From Bdellovibrionales bacterium (GTDB lineage: Bacteria; Bdellovibrionota; Bdellovibrionia; Bdellovibrionales; UBA1609): a DNA stretch of 64,000 nucleotides. The translations under genes were made by a program, and so were the position numbers. The stretch covers positions 1 through 64,000 of the forward strand of contig JAIBAM010000006.1 in the NCBI GenBank assembly GCA_019695175.1. Reading direction: 5' to 3'. The notes below the pieces were generated by a model. The model was not told the DNA's origin. It did no database searches and was given only the letters and a program-made list of their open reading frames with translations. This document shows positions 9,137 to 16,640 of this stretch, piece by piece (position 1 is the stretch's first letter; each line of letters opens with the position of its first letter).

Positions 9137-10498
9137 ATGAATAGCAAAAAACACTCTGGATCCCATCAAAGTCATGAACTTAAACGCGAACTTGGCTTCT
9201 GGGCGGCCTCAAGCATCGTCATCGGATGTGTCATAGGTTCTGGAGTTTTTGTGAAACCTGGAAAAATACTCACCAGCATTGGAGGTTCCAATGCTGCCCT
9301 TTTGGCGTGGCTACTCGGCGGAATCATATCCATTGCTGGGGGACTGACCATTGCAGAAGTGGCCGCACGGATCCCAAAAACGGGTGGAGTCTATACCTAT
9401 ATCGAAGAAATTTATGGCAAAACGTTTGGCTTTCTATGCGGGTGGGTACAAACCGTTATTTACGGACCGGGGCTTATGGCCGCTTTAAGTCTTTATTTTG
9501 GAATTTTAGCTCAACCCCTATTGGGATTGGAAAAAAATAGTCAAACTCCCATTGCTTTTGGGGCTCTATTCTTTCTTGTACTGATAAATTGTGTTGGCGC
9601 AAAATATGCGGGTCGAGTTCAAGAACTTACCACAGTTATAAAATTAATCCCCATATTTATGATTTCCGTATTTGGATTAATTTGGGGAACCCATCCAACT
9701 TTTAATGAAATTACAGGAATTGCTGCGACTGGCTCTTTAGGAGGTGCGGTTTTGTCCACTCTTTGGGCTTATGACGGTTGGATGCAGGTAACAAATATGG
9801 CCGGAGAAATGAAAAATCCTTCCCGAGATCTTCCTCGCGCCATTATTTTTGGTTTAGCCGTTGTTGCTTTGGCCTATTTAGCTGTAAATATTTCCCTTTT
9901 AAGAACTCTTTCTACTTCCGAAGTGGCAAAACTTGGGGAAGACGCCGCACGCATGGCTTCTGTTACTTTATTTGGCCCATGGGGAGGAAGCTTAGTAAGT
10001 ATCGGAATTGTGATTTCAATTTTTGGTTGCCTTAATGGAAATATTCTCAGTAATTCCCGTGTGCCCTATGCTATGGCTCTTAGAAAGGAACTACCTTTCT
10101 CCAAGTGGATAGGATCAGTTCATCCTAAATTGGGAACTCCAAATAACGCTATCATTTTACAGACTGCAATTGCAGTAGCCCTCATGCTTTGGAGTGAAAT
10201 TGATCTCATCACAGACTTGGCTATTTTTAGCATATATATATTTTTTACACTCGCATTCATTGGCCTTTTCATTTTGAGAAAAAAGAGAGTGTCGCACAAT
10301 CACGCTACAGAGAACTCAAAACACCATCTTTACCAAACCCCCTGTTTTCCTTATGTGCCATTGATTGCAATTGGAGGCTGCGCTTTTATGTTGATCAGTA
10401 AACTCTTTGATAATCCACAGTTGGCGATTTACTTTTGTGTTTTCACCGCCATCGGTATGCCACTAAAATATTTCATTAAAGGTTCAAAAAACTATTAG
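9137..10498 (+). CDS. APC-superfamily amino acid permease (LAT/SteT-like)
   Basis: An inner-membrane amino acid transporter or exchanger. The first span has the APC signature VIGSGVFVKPG, and the third region has PKTGGVYTYIEEIYG, both typical of the L-type/SteT branch. About 12 transmembrane segments are visible over 453 residues. The frame is open from 9083, but the ATG at 9137 is preceded by AGGAACT and gives the normal family start. Transported substrates cannot be deduced; Ser/Thr exchange is known for SteT. A strong hairpin terminator follows at 10580-10611. Confidence 0.88.
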   Translation: MNSKKHSGSHQSHELKRELGFWAASSIVIGCVIGSGVFVKPGKILTSIGGSNAALLAWLLGGIISIAGGLTIAEVAARIPKTGGVYTYIEEIYGKTFGFLCGWVQTVIYGPGLMAALSLYFGILAQPLLGLEKNSQTPIAFGALFFLVLINCVGAKYAGRVQELTTVIKLIPIFMISVFGLIWGTHPTFNEITGIAATGSLGGAVLSTLWAYDGWMQVTNMAGEMKNPSRDLPRAIIFGLAVVALAYLAVNISLLRTLSTSEVAKLGEDAARMASVTLFGPWGGSLVSIGIVISIFGCLNGNILSNSRVPYAMALRKELPFSKWIGSVHPKLGTPNNAIILQTAIAVALMLWSEIDLITDLAIFSIYIFFTLAFIGLFILRKKRVSHNHATENSKHHLYQTPCFPYVPLIAIGGCAFMLISKLFDNPQLAIYFCVFTAIGMPLKYFIKGSKNY

Positions 10499-10579
10499 AA
10501 CTTTGACAAAATGGAAACAGCGGATGGACCCACTGATCATCCCCTTTCCCTTAACTCCGAAGAATCAATTCTTAAAATA

Positions 10580-10611
10580 AAAGAGTCCAACTACTTCTAG
10601 CTGGACTCTTT
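10580..10611. terminator. Bidirectional rho-independent terminator
   Basis: A perfect 10-bp stem (AAAGAGTCCA / TGGACTCTTT) with a 12-base loop, A-rich on the left and T-rich on the right. It lies between the convergent permease and subtilase genes and can serve both. Confidence 0.85.
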
Positions 10612-10645
10612 AATAGAACAATTTAAAGATTCAATCTTTAAAAAA

Positions 10646-12457
10646 TTAGAATCCGGAAGCCACACCAGGATCAGCAGGGTCAATGGGATCTGCAGATTCA
10701 GCAGGATCGGCGGGGTCAATGGGATCTACAGATTCAGCAGGGGCAACTGGAGTTGTGATTTTCGCCTTCTGAACTGCAGCGAAGGCATCCACCAAACCAG
10801 TTCCGTATTCATCTGCATTACCAATATTTACTGAAGTTTGAGCCAAAATATCTCTCACTTGAACCGCAGAAATTTGTGGATTTATGGATCTCACTAAAGC
10901 AACCACACCTGCAACGTGAGGAGTCGCCATAGAGGTACCATCATATGAATCGAAATCCGATCTTTCTGTAACAATAGAAGCAGTCACAACTCCACCACTT
11001 GAAAGTTGAGTTCGAATTTGCTCCCCTACACTTTTTTCAATCATCGCCACAGGAATACTTATACTTCCATCTTCACCCAAACCACCACGGGCCAATCCCT
11101 CTTCGTGGTTGAAAATAACCACACCAGTGGCTCCTGCACCCAAAGCATTTACAACTTTATCTTTAAAAGTGATTTCTCCCCTTTGTACAAGAGCGAATTT
11201 TCCTTTTAAATCAACAGCTTTTACATCTTCTGGTTTGCCCAAACCAACAAATACCAACTGTCCAGATATGGGGGTACTATTCTGTAATGCCCCAGAAAAA
11301 GATGTGCTCTTTACTGGAGTTGCCTTGCCATCACCAAAATCCATGCTTACAGAAGAAACTCTTCCAAATCCCATAGGAACAGTGGAAACCACGTCCACCC
11401 CGGGGGCTACAATATCAAGTCCTTGGCCATACTGAGAAAAATTAGCTCTTTTGAAAGTGCCATTTTCTTGAGCCACAGCTCCCACTGCAATCACTGAGGG
11501 GTAAGCTGCTGGATAAGAAATTCTACGAACTCCATCGTTACCACTTGCTGCCACAACTACAACGTTAGCTTGTTCTGCACGTAAAACAGCTCGTTGTTGA
11601 GAAGGAGTTGTTAATACCCCGCCCAGACTCATTGAAATAACTTGCACGTGTTCCGCAATCGCCCAGTCAATACCGGAAATTATAGCTGCAGTTCCACACC
11701 CTCCTTCATCACAAACTTTACCCATCAAAAGTTTTGCTTTAGGAGCCACTCCAGAAATACAAGTCCCATCAGCAGCTATCGTTCCAGCCACATGAGTTCC
11801 ATGCCCAATTTTATCTGAGTAATCGCCATTTAATTCAGCATCGCCAGAGTGGGGACCACCAAAGGCAAATCTTGATGAAAAATCACGTCCTTTCTCAAAT
11901 CGACTCGCAAGGGCAGGATGAGTAGCATCAATTCCAGTATCAAGAATAGCAACCCTCGACTGTTCCCCTTGAGTTAAGGTCCAAGCTTCTTCTGCTTTGA
12001 CGGCACTAATTCCCCATGGGGTTTTGTTGGGGCATTTTAAACTTTGATTGTAATCACCTAAAATTCTTTGAAATCCATTTACAGGTACTGGTGACTTCAA
12101 AATGACCTCTTGCTCCACATCTGCAACTGCGGGGTGGTTTAAAAGTTGGGCAATAATATTATCCTGTTCTGATTCAATTACGATCATTTCTAAATGATCT
12201 AAAACGGCCAATGGTTTTGCATTGGTATTCAAAAAACGAGTGTCTGATTCTCGAGACTGACCTAATCCCAGCTCGGCCAATTTTTTGGATTTTCTGACTC
12301 CCGATTTAACAGACATAAATTTTTGTGTGTTTTTGAAAGTAACAATATATTTTTTACTGTCAGCAAATCCATTAAATCCAAATAAAAATCCTAAAGCCAA
12401 AATAACGCCCATCATCAAAGGCTTAAGGCTTAGCGGTTTATTGCATTTTGCATCCAT
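10646..12457 (-). CDS. Secreted subtilisin-family serine protease (S8) with PA insert
   Basis: An exported endopeptidase. In order it shows a signal peptide (ending near GFA-D), an I9-type propeptide (YIVTFKN to about residue 115), and then the catalytic domain. The active residues are Asp in ILDTGIDATHP (near 172), His in GHGTHVAGT (near 220) and Ser in GTSMATPHVAG (near 510). A protease-associated insert occupies roughly 385-495. The C-terminus ends in an Asp-Pro-rich repeat. The frame opens at 12508, but the ATG at 12457 follows AAGGGGGT and starts the signal peptide. A secreted degradative or predation role is plausible but inferred. Confidence 0.93.
   Translation of the reverse strand: MDAKCNKPLSLKPLMMGVILALGFLFGFNGFADSKKYIVTFKNTQKFMSVKSGVRKSKKLAELGLGQSRESDTRFLNTNAKPLAVLDHLEMIVIESEQDNIIAQLLNHPAVADVEQEVILKSPVPVNGFQRILGDYNQSLKCPNKTPWGISAVKAEEAWTLTQGEQSRVAILDTGIDATHPALASRFEKGRDFSSRFAFGGPHSGDAELNGDYSDKIGHGTHVAGTIAADGTCISGVAPKAKLLMGKVCDEGGCGTAAIISGIDWAIAEHVQVISMSLGGVLTTPSQQRAVLRAEQANVVVVAASGNDGVRRISYPAAYPSVIAVGAVAQENGTFKRANFSQYGQGLDIVAPGVDVVSTVPMGFGRVSSVSMDFGDGKATPVKSTSFSGALQNSTPISGQLVFVGLGKPEDVKAVDLKGKFALVQRGEITFKDKVVNALGAGATGVVIFNHEEGLARGGLGEDGSISIPVAMIEKSVGEQIRTQLSSGGVVTASIVTERSDFDSYDGTSMATPHVAGVVALVRSINPQISAVQVRDILAQTSVNIGNADEYGTGLVDAFAAVQKAKITTPVAPAESVDPIDPADPAESADPIDPADPGVASGF
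10668..10739. repeat. 36-bp tandem repeat, two copies, in the subtilase 3' end
   Basis: Two adjacent 36-bp units (10668-10703 and 10704-10739) differ at three positions. They encode repeated Asp-Pro-Ile-Asp-Pro-Ala-Asp-Pro-Ala-Glu-Ser motifs at the protease C-terminus, so unit changes keep the frame. Confidence 0.9.
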
Positions 12458-12508
12458 GTAACCCCCTTCGTTTTCAGTTTTTAGTGAATCCTTTGCCACT
12501 CCAACCAA

Positions 12509-12871
12509 ACGTCCCGCTTGATTGATTTTGGAAAATATTCAAATCTTAATGTAATTTTTTTGCAATTCTATTCAGTTCCAAATTGGAACTATTTTATTAA
12601 TTTTATAAGATATTAAAATTATTGGATTTTATTAATTTGCTATGCGTTATTTTTCTTGATTTTTTAAAATTTACCCTTGAATTAATTTGTAATTATTATA
12701 GTCAGTATAAAAAAATTATATCGAACTACACTCTTTTAACTATCGACGCTCCAGAAAATGCACATTTTTTGGACATCAAGTTTTCAATTCTTTCTTCCGA
12801 TCTCAGTAAAAGTTGAACTCATTCTCAAGGGTTAAAATTAAGTGCTTAAAGAGTGACGTGGAGGTCATGCA
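12509..12871. other. AT-rich divergent region between the subtilase and ExbB-like genes
   Basis: A very AT-rich 363-bp gap that should contain promoters for both flanking genes. The clearest element is the dyad at 12574-12590. A 64-codon open frame at 12622-12816 has no ribosome binding site and skewed composition, so I do not call it. GTGGAGG just before 12872 is the ribosome binding site of the next gene. Confidence 0.4.
12574..12590. promoter_or_regulatory. Perfect dyad, candidate operator
   Basis: AGTTCCAAATTGGAACT is an 8-bp perfect inverted repeat around one central base. It sits about 115 bases upstream of the subtilase start and 280 bases upstream of the exbB-like gene. The regulator is unknown. 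Confidence 0.4.
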
Positions 12872-13585
12872 ATGAGTGGTATAATGGGATTCTTGGTTGA
12901 TTATAAAGTCGTGGATATGATCATTGCAGCGGTAGGCTTATTTGCCTTTGGTCTTTTGTTTGATAGATTTAAGGCCTTATTTTGGGACCTTCCCTTACCA
13001 GCCGAGCCTTTTACTCGACAAGTACTTAGCTTAATTGAACAAGATAAAATTGAAGAGGCGATCACATTTTGTACTGCCAACGAAAAAAAACCTTTGGCCT
13101 TCGTCATCAAAAGCATTCTTTCTAAATCAGACCGGGATGAAACTGCCATTGAAAATTCGCTTGATATTGCAGCCGCTGAAATGGCACCTAAACTCACCAA
13201 AAGATTAGGGCACCTACCTATGGTCGCCAACGTTGTGACCATGATTGGGCTGTTTGGTACTGTTATCGGTTTAATTGTGGCCTTCCGCGCCGTAAGTTAC
13301 GCTGATGTTTCTCAAAAACAAACTTTGTTAGCCCAGGGAATTTCCATGGCAATGACGGCAACCGCAGGAGGACTGGCCGTTGCAATCCCAACTATGTTTA
13401 TTTATAGTTTTTTACAAGCAAAACAATCCAGTCTTTTTGCTGAAATAGATCGTCATTCGCAAATTATGCTGGATGCATTAAGAACACGTAGTTATTTGCC
13501 ATTTCAAAGTTCAAACACATATCCTTCAAGCCAAAAAATAGATCCGACCCAAAAAAGTGTTTCTTCTACTTCAAAAGTGTCTTGA
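12872..13585 (+). CDS. MotA/TolQ/ExbB-family proton channel protein
   Basis: An inner-membrane subunit of a proton-driven motor of the TolQ/ExbB type. It has an N-terminal span, a cytoplasmic helical part, and the family block LPMVANVVTMIGLFGTVIGLIVAF, seen here in pieces, near residue 115, followed by QGISMAMTATAGGLAVAIPT. The length of 237 residues is normal. The ATG at 12872 follows GTGGAGG. Two ExbD/TolR-type genes follow, so the three likely form one stator complex. The partner could be a Tol, Ton or gliding (AglRQS-like) system, and nothing here decides which. Confidence 0.9.
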   Translation: MSGIMGFLVDYKVVDMIIAAVGLFAFGLLFDRFKALFWDLPLPAEPFTRQVLSLIEQDKIEEAITFCTANEKKPLAFVIKSILSKSDRDETAIENSLDIAAAEMAPKLTKRLGHLPMVANVVTMIGLFGTVIGLIVAFRAVSYADVSQKQTLLAQGISMAMTATAGGLAVAIPTMFIYSFLQAKQSSLFAEIDRHSQIMLDALRTRSYLPFQSSNTYPSSQKIDPTQKSVSSTSKVS

Positions 13586-13627
13586 GGAATTTGTTTAAAG
13601 AAACTTTATACCAAAGGTAATGTAGCC

Positions 13628-14176
13628 ATGCGGATAGCAAAGACAAGATTATCGGACTCCACATTTGAGATCAATCTTGCCCCTTTTCTGGATATTGTGG
13701 TGTCTGTTGTCCCCTTGCTTCTCCTTAGTGTGGTTTTTGTAGAGATCAAAATGATTGAAACCCCTATCCCCCAGGTGGTGCAAGAAGCCATAGAAAAAGA
13801 TCAAAAAAATCCAACCCCCGAGGTCACACTTCAACTTAAAGTGGATAAAGAAAAAGGATTTACTTTTATCATCACTTACCCTGATAAAAAAGAATCCGAA
13901 TTAATCAATATACCCACAAGTCATGGTGAGTTCGACTTTGCAGAACTCAATAGAAAATCTTCAGGATTAAAATCTAAACACCCCAAAATATTTAAATTAG
14001 GTTTACTTCCGGAGGAAAATGTTCCACTCAAAATCATAATCAAAGTCATGGACACTGTTCGTCGACAGACTGATGGTGGACGTAAAATTGCTTTTGTGGA
14101 GCCGGATTCAGGTCAGAAAGTGGAAACAGATTTGTTGTTTCCCAATGTAACGTTCAGCAATGTGGTGGAAGAATAA
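13628..14176 (+). CDS. ExbD/TolR-family protein, first copy
   Basis: A 182-residue single-span protein. The N-terminal region FEINLAPFLDIVVSVVPLLLLSVVF carries the Asp (LD) of the transmembrane helix that TolR/ExbD proteins use for proton conduction. A periplasmic domain follows. The gene lies 42 bases after the ExbB-like gene and its stop overlaps the next start (TAATG), so it is translationally coupled to the second ExbD. The periplasmic part is variable in this family and gives no target. Confidence 0.87.
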   Translation: MRIAKTRLSDSTFEINLAPFLDIVVSVVPLLLLSVVFVEIKMIETPIPQVVQEAIEKDQKNPTPEVTLQLKVDKEKGFTFIITYPDKKESELINIPTSHGEFDFAELNRKSSGLKSKHPKIFKLGLLPEENVPLKIIIKVMDTVRRQTDGGRKIAFVEPDSGQKVETDLLFPNVTFSNVVEE

Positions 14177-14691
14177 TGGGACGAAAACGCAGTCTACGCA
14201 GATTCATGAATACCCGTGGACAAACCTTTAAAATCCAAATCACCTCTATGGTGGATATGTTTGTTATACTTCTTGTTTTTTTATTAAAAAGCTATTCTAC
14301 CAGTCCAGTGCAAATTAATCCCAGTTCCAAGCTGACTCTTCCCGAATCAAATTCAGTAAAAGATCCTGAAGATATTTTAAAAATTATTATTTCACAAAAT
14401 GCAATTTTTATTGAAGAACAAAAAATTATGGATTTGAAATCTGGAAAACTCAAAGAAGAAGACCTAGATCAAACAGACCCACAGTTCATCAGTAAGTTAT
14501 TTAAGGCTCTTGATAATCAAGCAAAAAAAACCCGAAATATTGCCGCTGTTAATGACACAGTCAATTTTGACGGAAAAATACTCATGCAAGCAGATCGTGA
14601 TCTCCCCTATGCTATCCTCCAAAAGATTATGTACACAGCCATGCTCGCTGGCTACGCGGACATGAAACTTGCCGTCATCAGCAAGCCCTAG
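14176..14691 (+). CDS. ExbD/TolR-family protein, second copy
   Basis: A 171-residue single-span protein with the N-terminal pattern FKIQITSMVDMFVILLVFLLKSY. It contains the membrane Asp (MVDMF) conserved in TolR/ExbD, followed by a periplasmic domain. The start overlaps the previous stop. The N-terminus is arginine- and lysine-rich before the helix, as expected for cytoplasmic retention. With the upstream genes it completes an ExbB-ExbD-ExbD set, a layout known from gliding and Tol-type motors in deltaproteobacteria-like organisms. The two ExbD copies are only distantly alike, which suggests a hetero-oligomer. Confidence 0.86.
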   Translation: MGRKRSLRRFMNTRGQTFKIQITSMVDMFVILLVFLLKSYSTSPVQINPSSKLTLPESNSVKDPEDILKIIISQNAIFIEEQKIMDLKSGKLKEEDLDQTDPQFISKLFKALDNQAKKTRNIAAVNDTVNFDGKILMQADRDLPYAILQKIMYTAMLAGYADMKLAVISKP

Positions 14692-14805
14692 ATAGATATT
14701 GCCGCATGTTCGACATCACTTCACGAAAGTGGCTCCCAAATTCAATCAAAAATGAGATCTCTCCATTTGAGTGGACCAAAAAAACCTCAACTAAAAATCA
14801 AAAAA

Positions 14806-15432
14806 ATGATGTGTTATAAACAATTTTTTGAACTTATGTCCACTTGGCTCATAGTACTCTTAATCCCAGGACAAGATATGGCGTTGATCCTAACGACTAC
14901 AACTTTATTTGGTGCAGTCCAAGCCATGAAATTAGTAGCAGGTATTTGTTTTGCTCTAGCTCTTTATATTTTAATCACTTCATCTAGCCTTGGAATTATT
15001 TTAGCTCAATCGCCAAAATTTTTTCTTATTCTTCAAAGATCTGGGGCAGCTTACCTTACTTATCTTGCAATTTTACTTCTAAAAAATTCTTTCCAACGAA
15101 AAATCATTGCAACCAAAGATTCAAACTCACAAATCGATACTTCTCATTTCCAATGGGTGCGGGTTGGTTTTACATCAACCATTTTAAACCCAAAGGTACT
15201 TATATTTTTTATAAGCATTTTTTCCGTTTTCATGACTAAGGACACTTCCGTTTATTGCACCCTTTTTAAGGGAATTGGAATTCTCCTACAGACCTATATT
15301 TTCTACTGGATTTTTACAAAATTTTTGTCATCCAAAAACGTTGGTTATTTTTTGAAAGAGCAGTCTCGAAAAATAGAATTTATCTCTGGAATCATTTTGC
15401 TATTCATTGCTTTTAAAATATTTACCCATTAA
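14806..15432 (+). CDS. LysE/RhtB-family amino acid exporter
   Basis: A membrane exporter of about 208 residues with five to six hydrophobic spans. The segment LIVLLIPGQDMALIL corresponds to the family start motif (TPGPDM), and LNPKVLIFFISIF near residue 145 matches the second conserved block. The frame opens at 14752, but the extra 18 basic residues do not fit the family; the ATG at 14806 is the more natural start, although no clear ribosome binding site precedes it. The family exports lysine, homoserine or threonine, and the substrate here is unknown. Confidence 0.8.
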   Translation: MMCYKQFFELMSTWLIVLLIPGQDMALILTTTTLFGAVQAMKLVAGICFALALYILITSSSLGIILAQSPKFFLILQRSGAAYLTYLAILLLKNSFQRKIIATKDSNSQIDTSHFQWVRVGFTSTILNPKVLIFFISIFSVFMTKDTSVYCTLFKGIGILLQTYIFYWIFTKFLSSKNVGYFLKEQSRKIEFISGIILLFIAFKIFTH

Positions 15433-15493
15433 ATGAGAATTCATTTCCTAAAATAAATAAAATATATCTTATTTTCCTAATTTAACAAAATCC

Positions 15494-16321
15494 TTAATTT
15501 GAAATTCTGCTCTGATCCCTCAAATATTTCTTCATTTGATGATTGATTGTCTCACAAATAACTTTATCACTCTTTATAAGGGCCATTTTATTATCAACGT
15601 TTCCTTTGTAAGGTGAAGAATTAAAGATAGTTTTTGTAGTGGATTGTGAAATAGGAAATTCTTCTTTTACTTCCACACTATTCTCTAGGTTTACTTCTAT
15701 CCCACTAAAAAAATATCTATTCAATTTTAGAAAAATACTTTGAGGGTTCTCCCTTAAAATAGGACCGAAATTACTTAATTCGCTACCTTGATTATATTCA
15801 GAATAAAATTTCTGTTCATGGGTAAAAATATCGTAATTCTCCTTTCCACAATTAAAGAGCTGTTCAGGCAAAGGGCTTTCTTGATTCCATCCGTCTTTGA
15901 TTAAGTGAGGACCACCATGATAAAAACAATCATAGGTTTCATACTGTTCAGAAGCTCCATTTTTTTTAAAAAAAATCGTAGACGTTCCATAATAGGTGGG
16001 CGTTGAACTTAGACTAAAATTTGAAAATTCATACTGTGAATACCTAATTTCCTCTTCTCCCTTACCGCAAACAAATCGAATAGACTTCAAATATTTTCCA
16101 CTCTTTTTTATTGGAGCTTCATAAGTTAAAGTAACATCTTCGCCATTTAGGTAAGGATTCTGAATAAAGGCGATTTCCATTTCCCTCTCACAATCAACAG
16201 TCTGTAAAAACTTAAAACTCATTGAACCACAATGCGAGCTTATAAACCCTTCCTTAGCAAATAAATTTTGAAACGGAACAAAAAAGGAACATCCTAAGAA
16301 TGCAAATAGTAAATATTTCAT
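15494..16321 (-). CDS. Exported protein of unknown function
   Basis: A 275-residue protein with a clear signal peptide (MKYLLFAFLGCSFFVPFQ, cleavage near LFA-KE). The mature part is rich in Ser, Tyr and Phe and has eight or so cysteines, including CGKGEEEIRY, DCFYHGG and FNCGKENYD, suggesting disulfides in the periplasm or outside. I recognise no family. The ATG follows AGGTTTGAG. It stands alone: 319 bases separate it from the next minus-strand gene, and it faces the LysE gene. Confidence 0.65.
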   Translation of the reverse strand: MKYLLFAFLGCSFFVPFQNLFAKEGFISSHCGSMSFKFLQTVDCEREMEIAFIQNPYLNGEDVTLTYEAPIKKSGKYLKSIRFVCGKGEEEIRYSQYEFSNFSLSSTPTYYGTSTIFFKKNGASEQYETYDCFYHGGPHLIKDGWNQESPLPEQLFNCGKENYDIFTHEQKFYSEYNQGSELSNFGPILRENPQSIFLKLNRYFFSGIEVNLENSVEVKEEFPISQSTTKTIFNSSPYKGNVDNKMALIKSDKVICETINHQMKKYLRDQSRISN

Positions 16322-16640
16322 ATTAAACTCAAACCTAGAACCTTTTTGAAGATACTGTGTCGCCTGAGAACAGTCACAAAATTCTTACAATGTCTCTATT
16401 CTCAAGCTTTATTTTTCTCCTTGACTGGAAAAACTAACGCTCCCTCTCGCTTAGACACAGAACTTCAGAAAAAAAATTATTTTGATTTCAGTCTACTAAC
16501 ACAAAAAAGGTAGAGAACCCTAGTTTTATTTTGGACTTATGATTCTTTATTCAGTGAAATTAAAAACAGCTTTTTTCAAAAATGAATTTTTAGATATAAA
16601 ATTGTCTAATTTCCAAAATAAACCAAAAAATTATTTATAT
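16322..16640. other. AT-rich gap with no gene seen
   Basis: This 319-bp region between two minus-strand genes has no convincing open frame, repeat or strong hairpin. It must carry the promoter of the 275-aa exported protein to its left, but I cannot define one. Confidence 0.4.

Noticed and set aside
11109-11435. 108-codon frame antisense to the subtilase
   Set aside because: A shadow frame within a clear protease domain, with no start signal.
12622-12816. 64-codon plus-strand open frame
   Set aside because: No ribosome binding site, Phe/Ile/Leu-rich composition from AT-rich DNA, and it sits in a promoter region.
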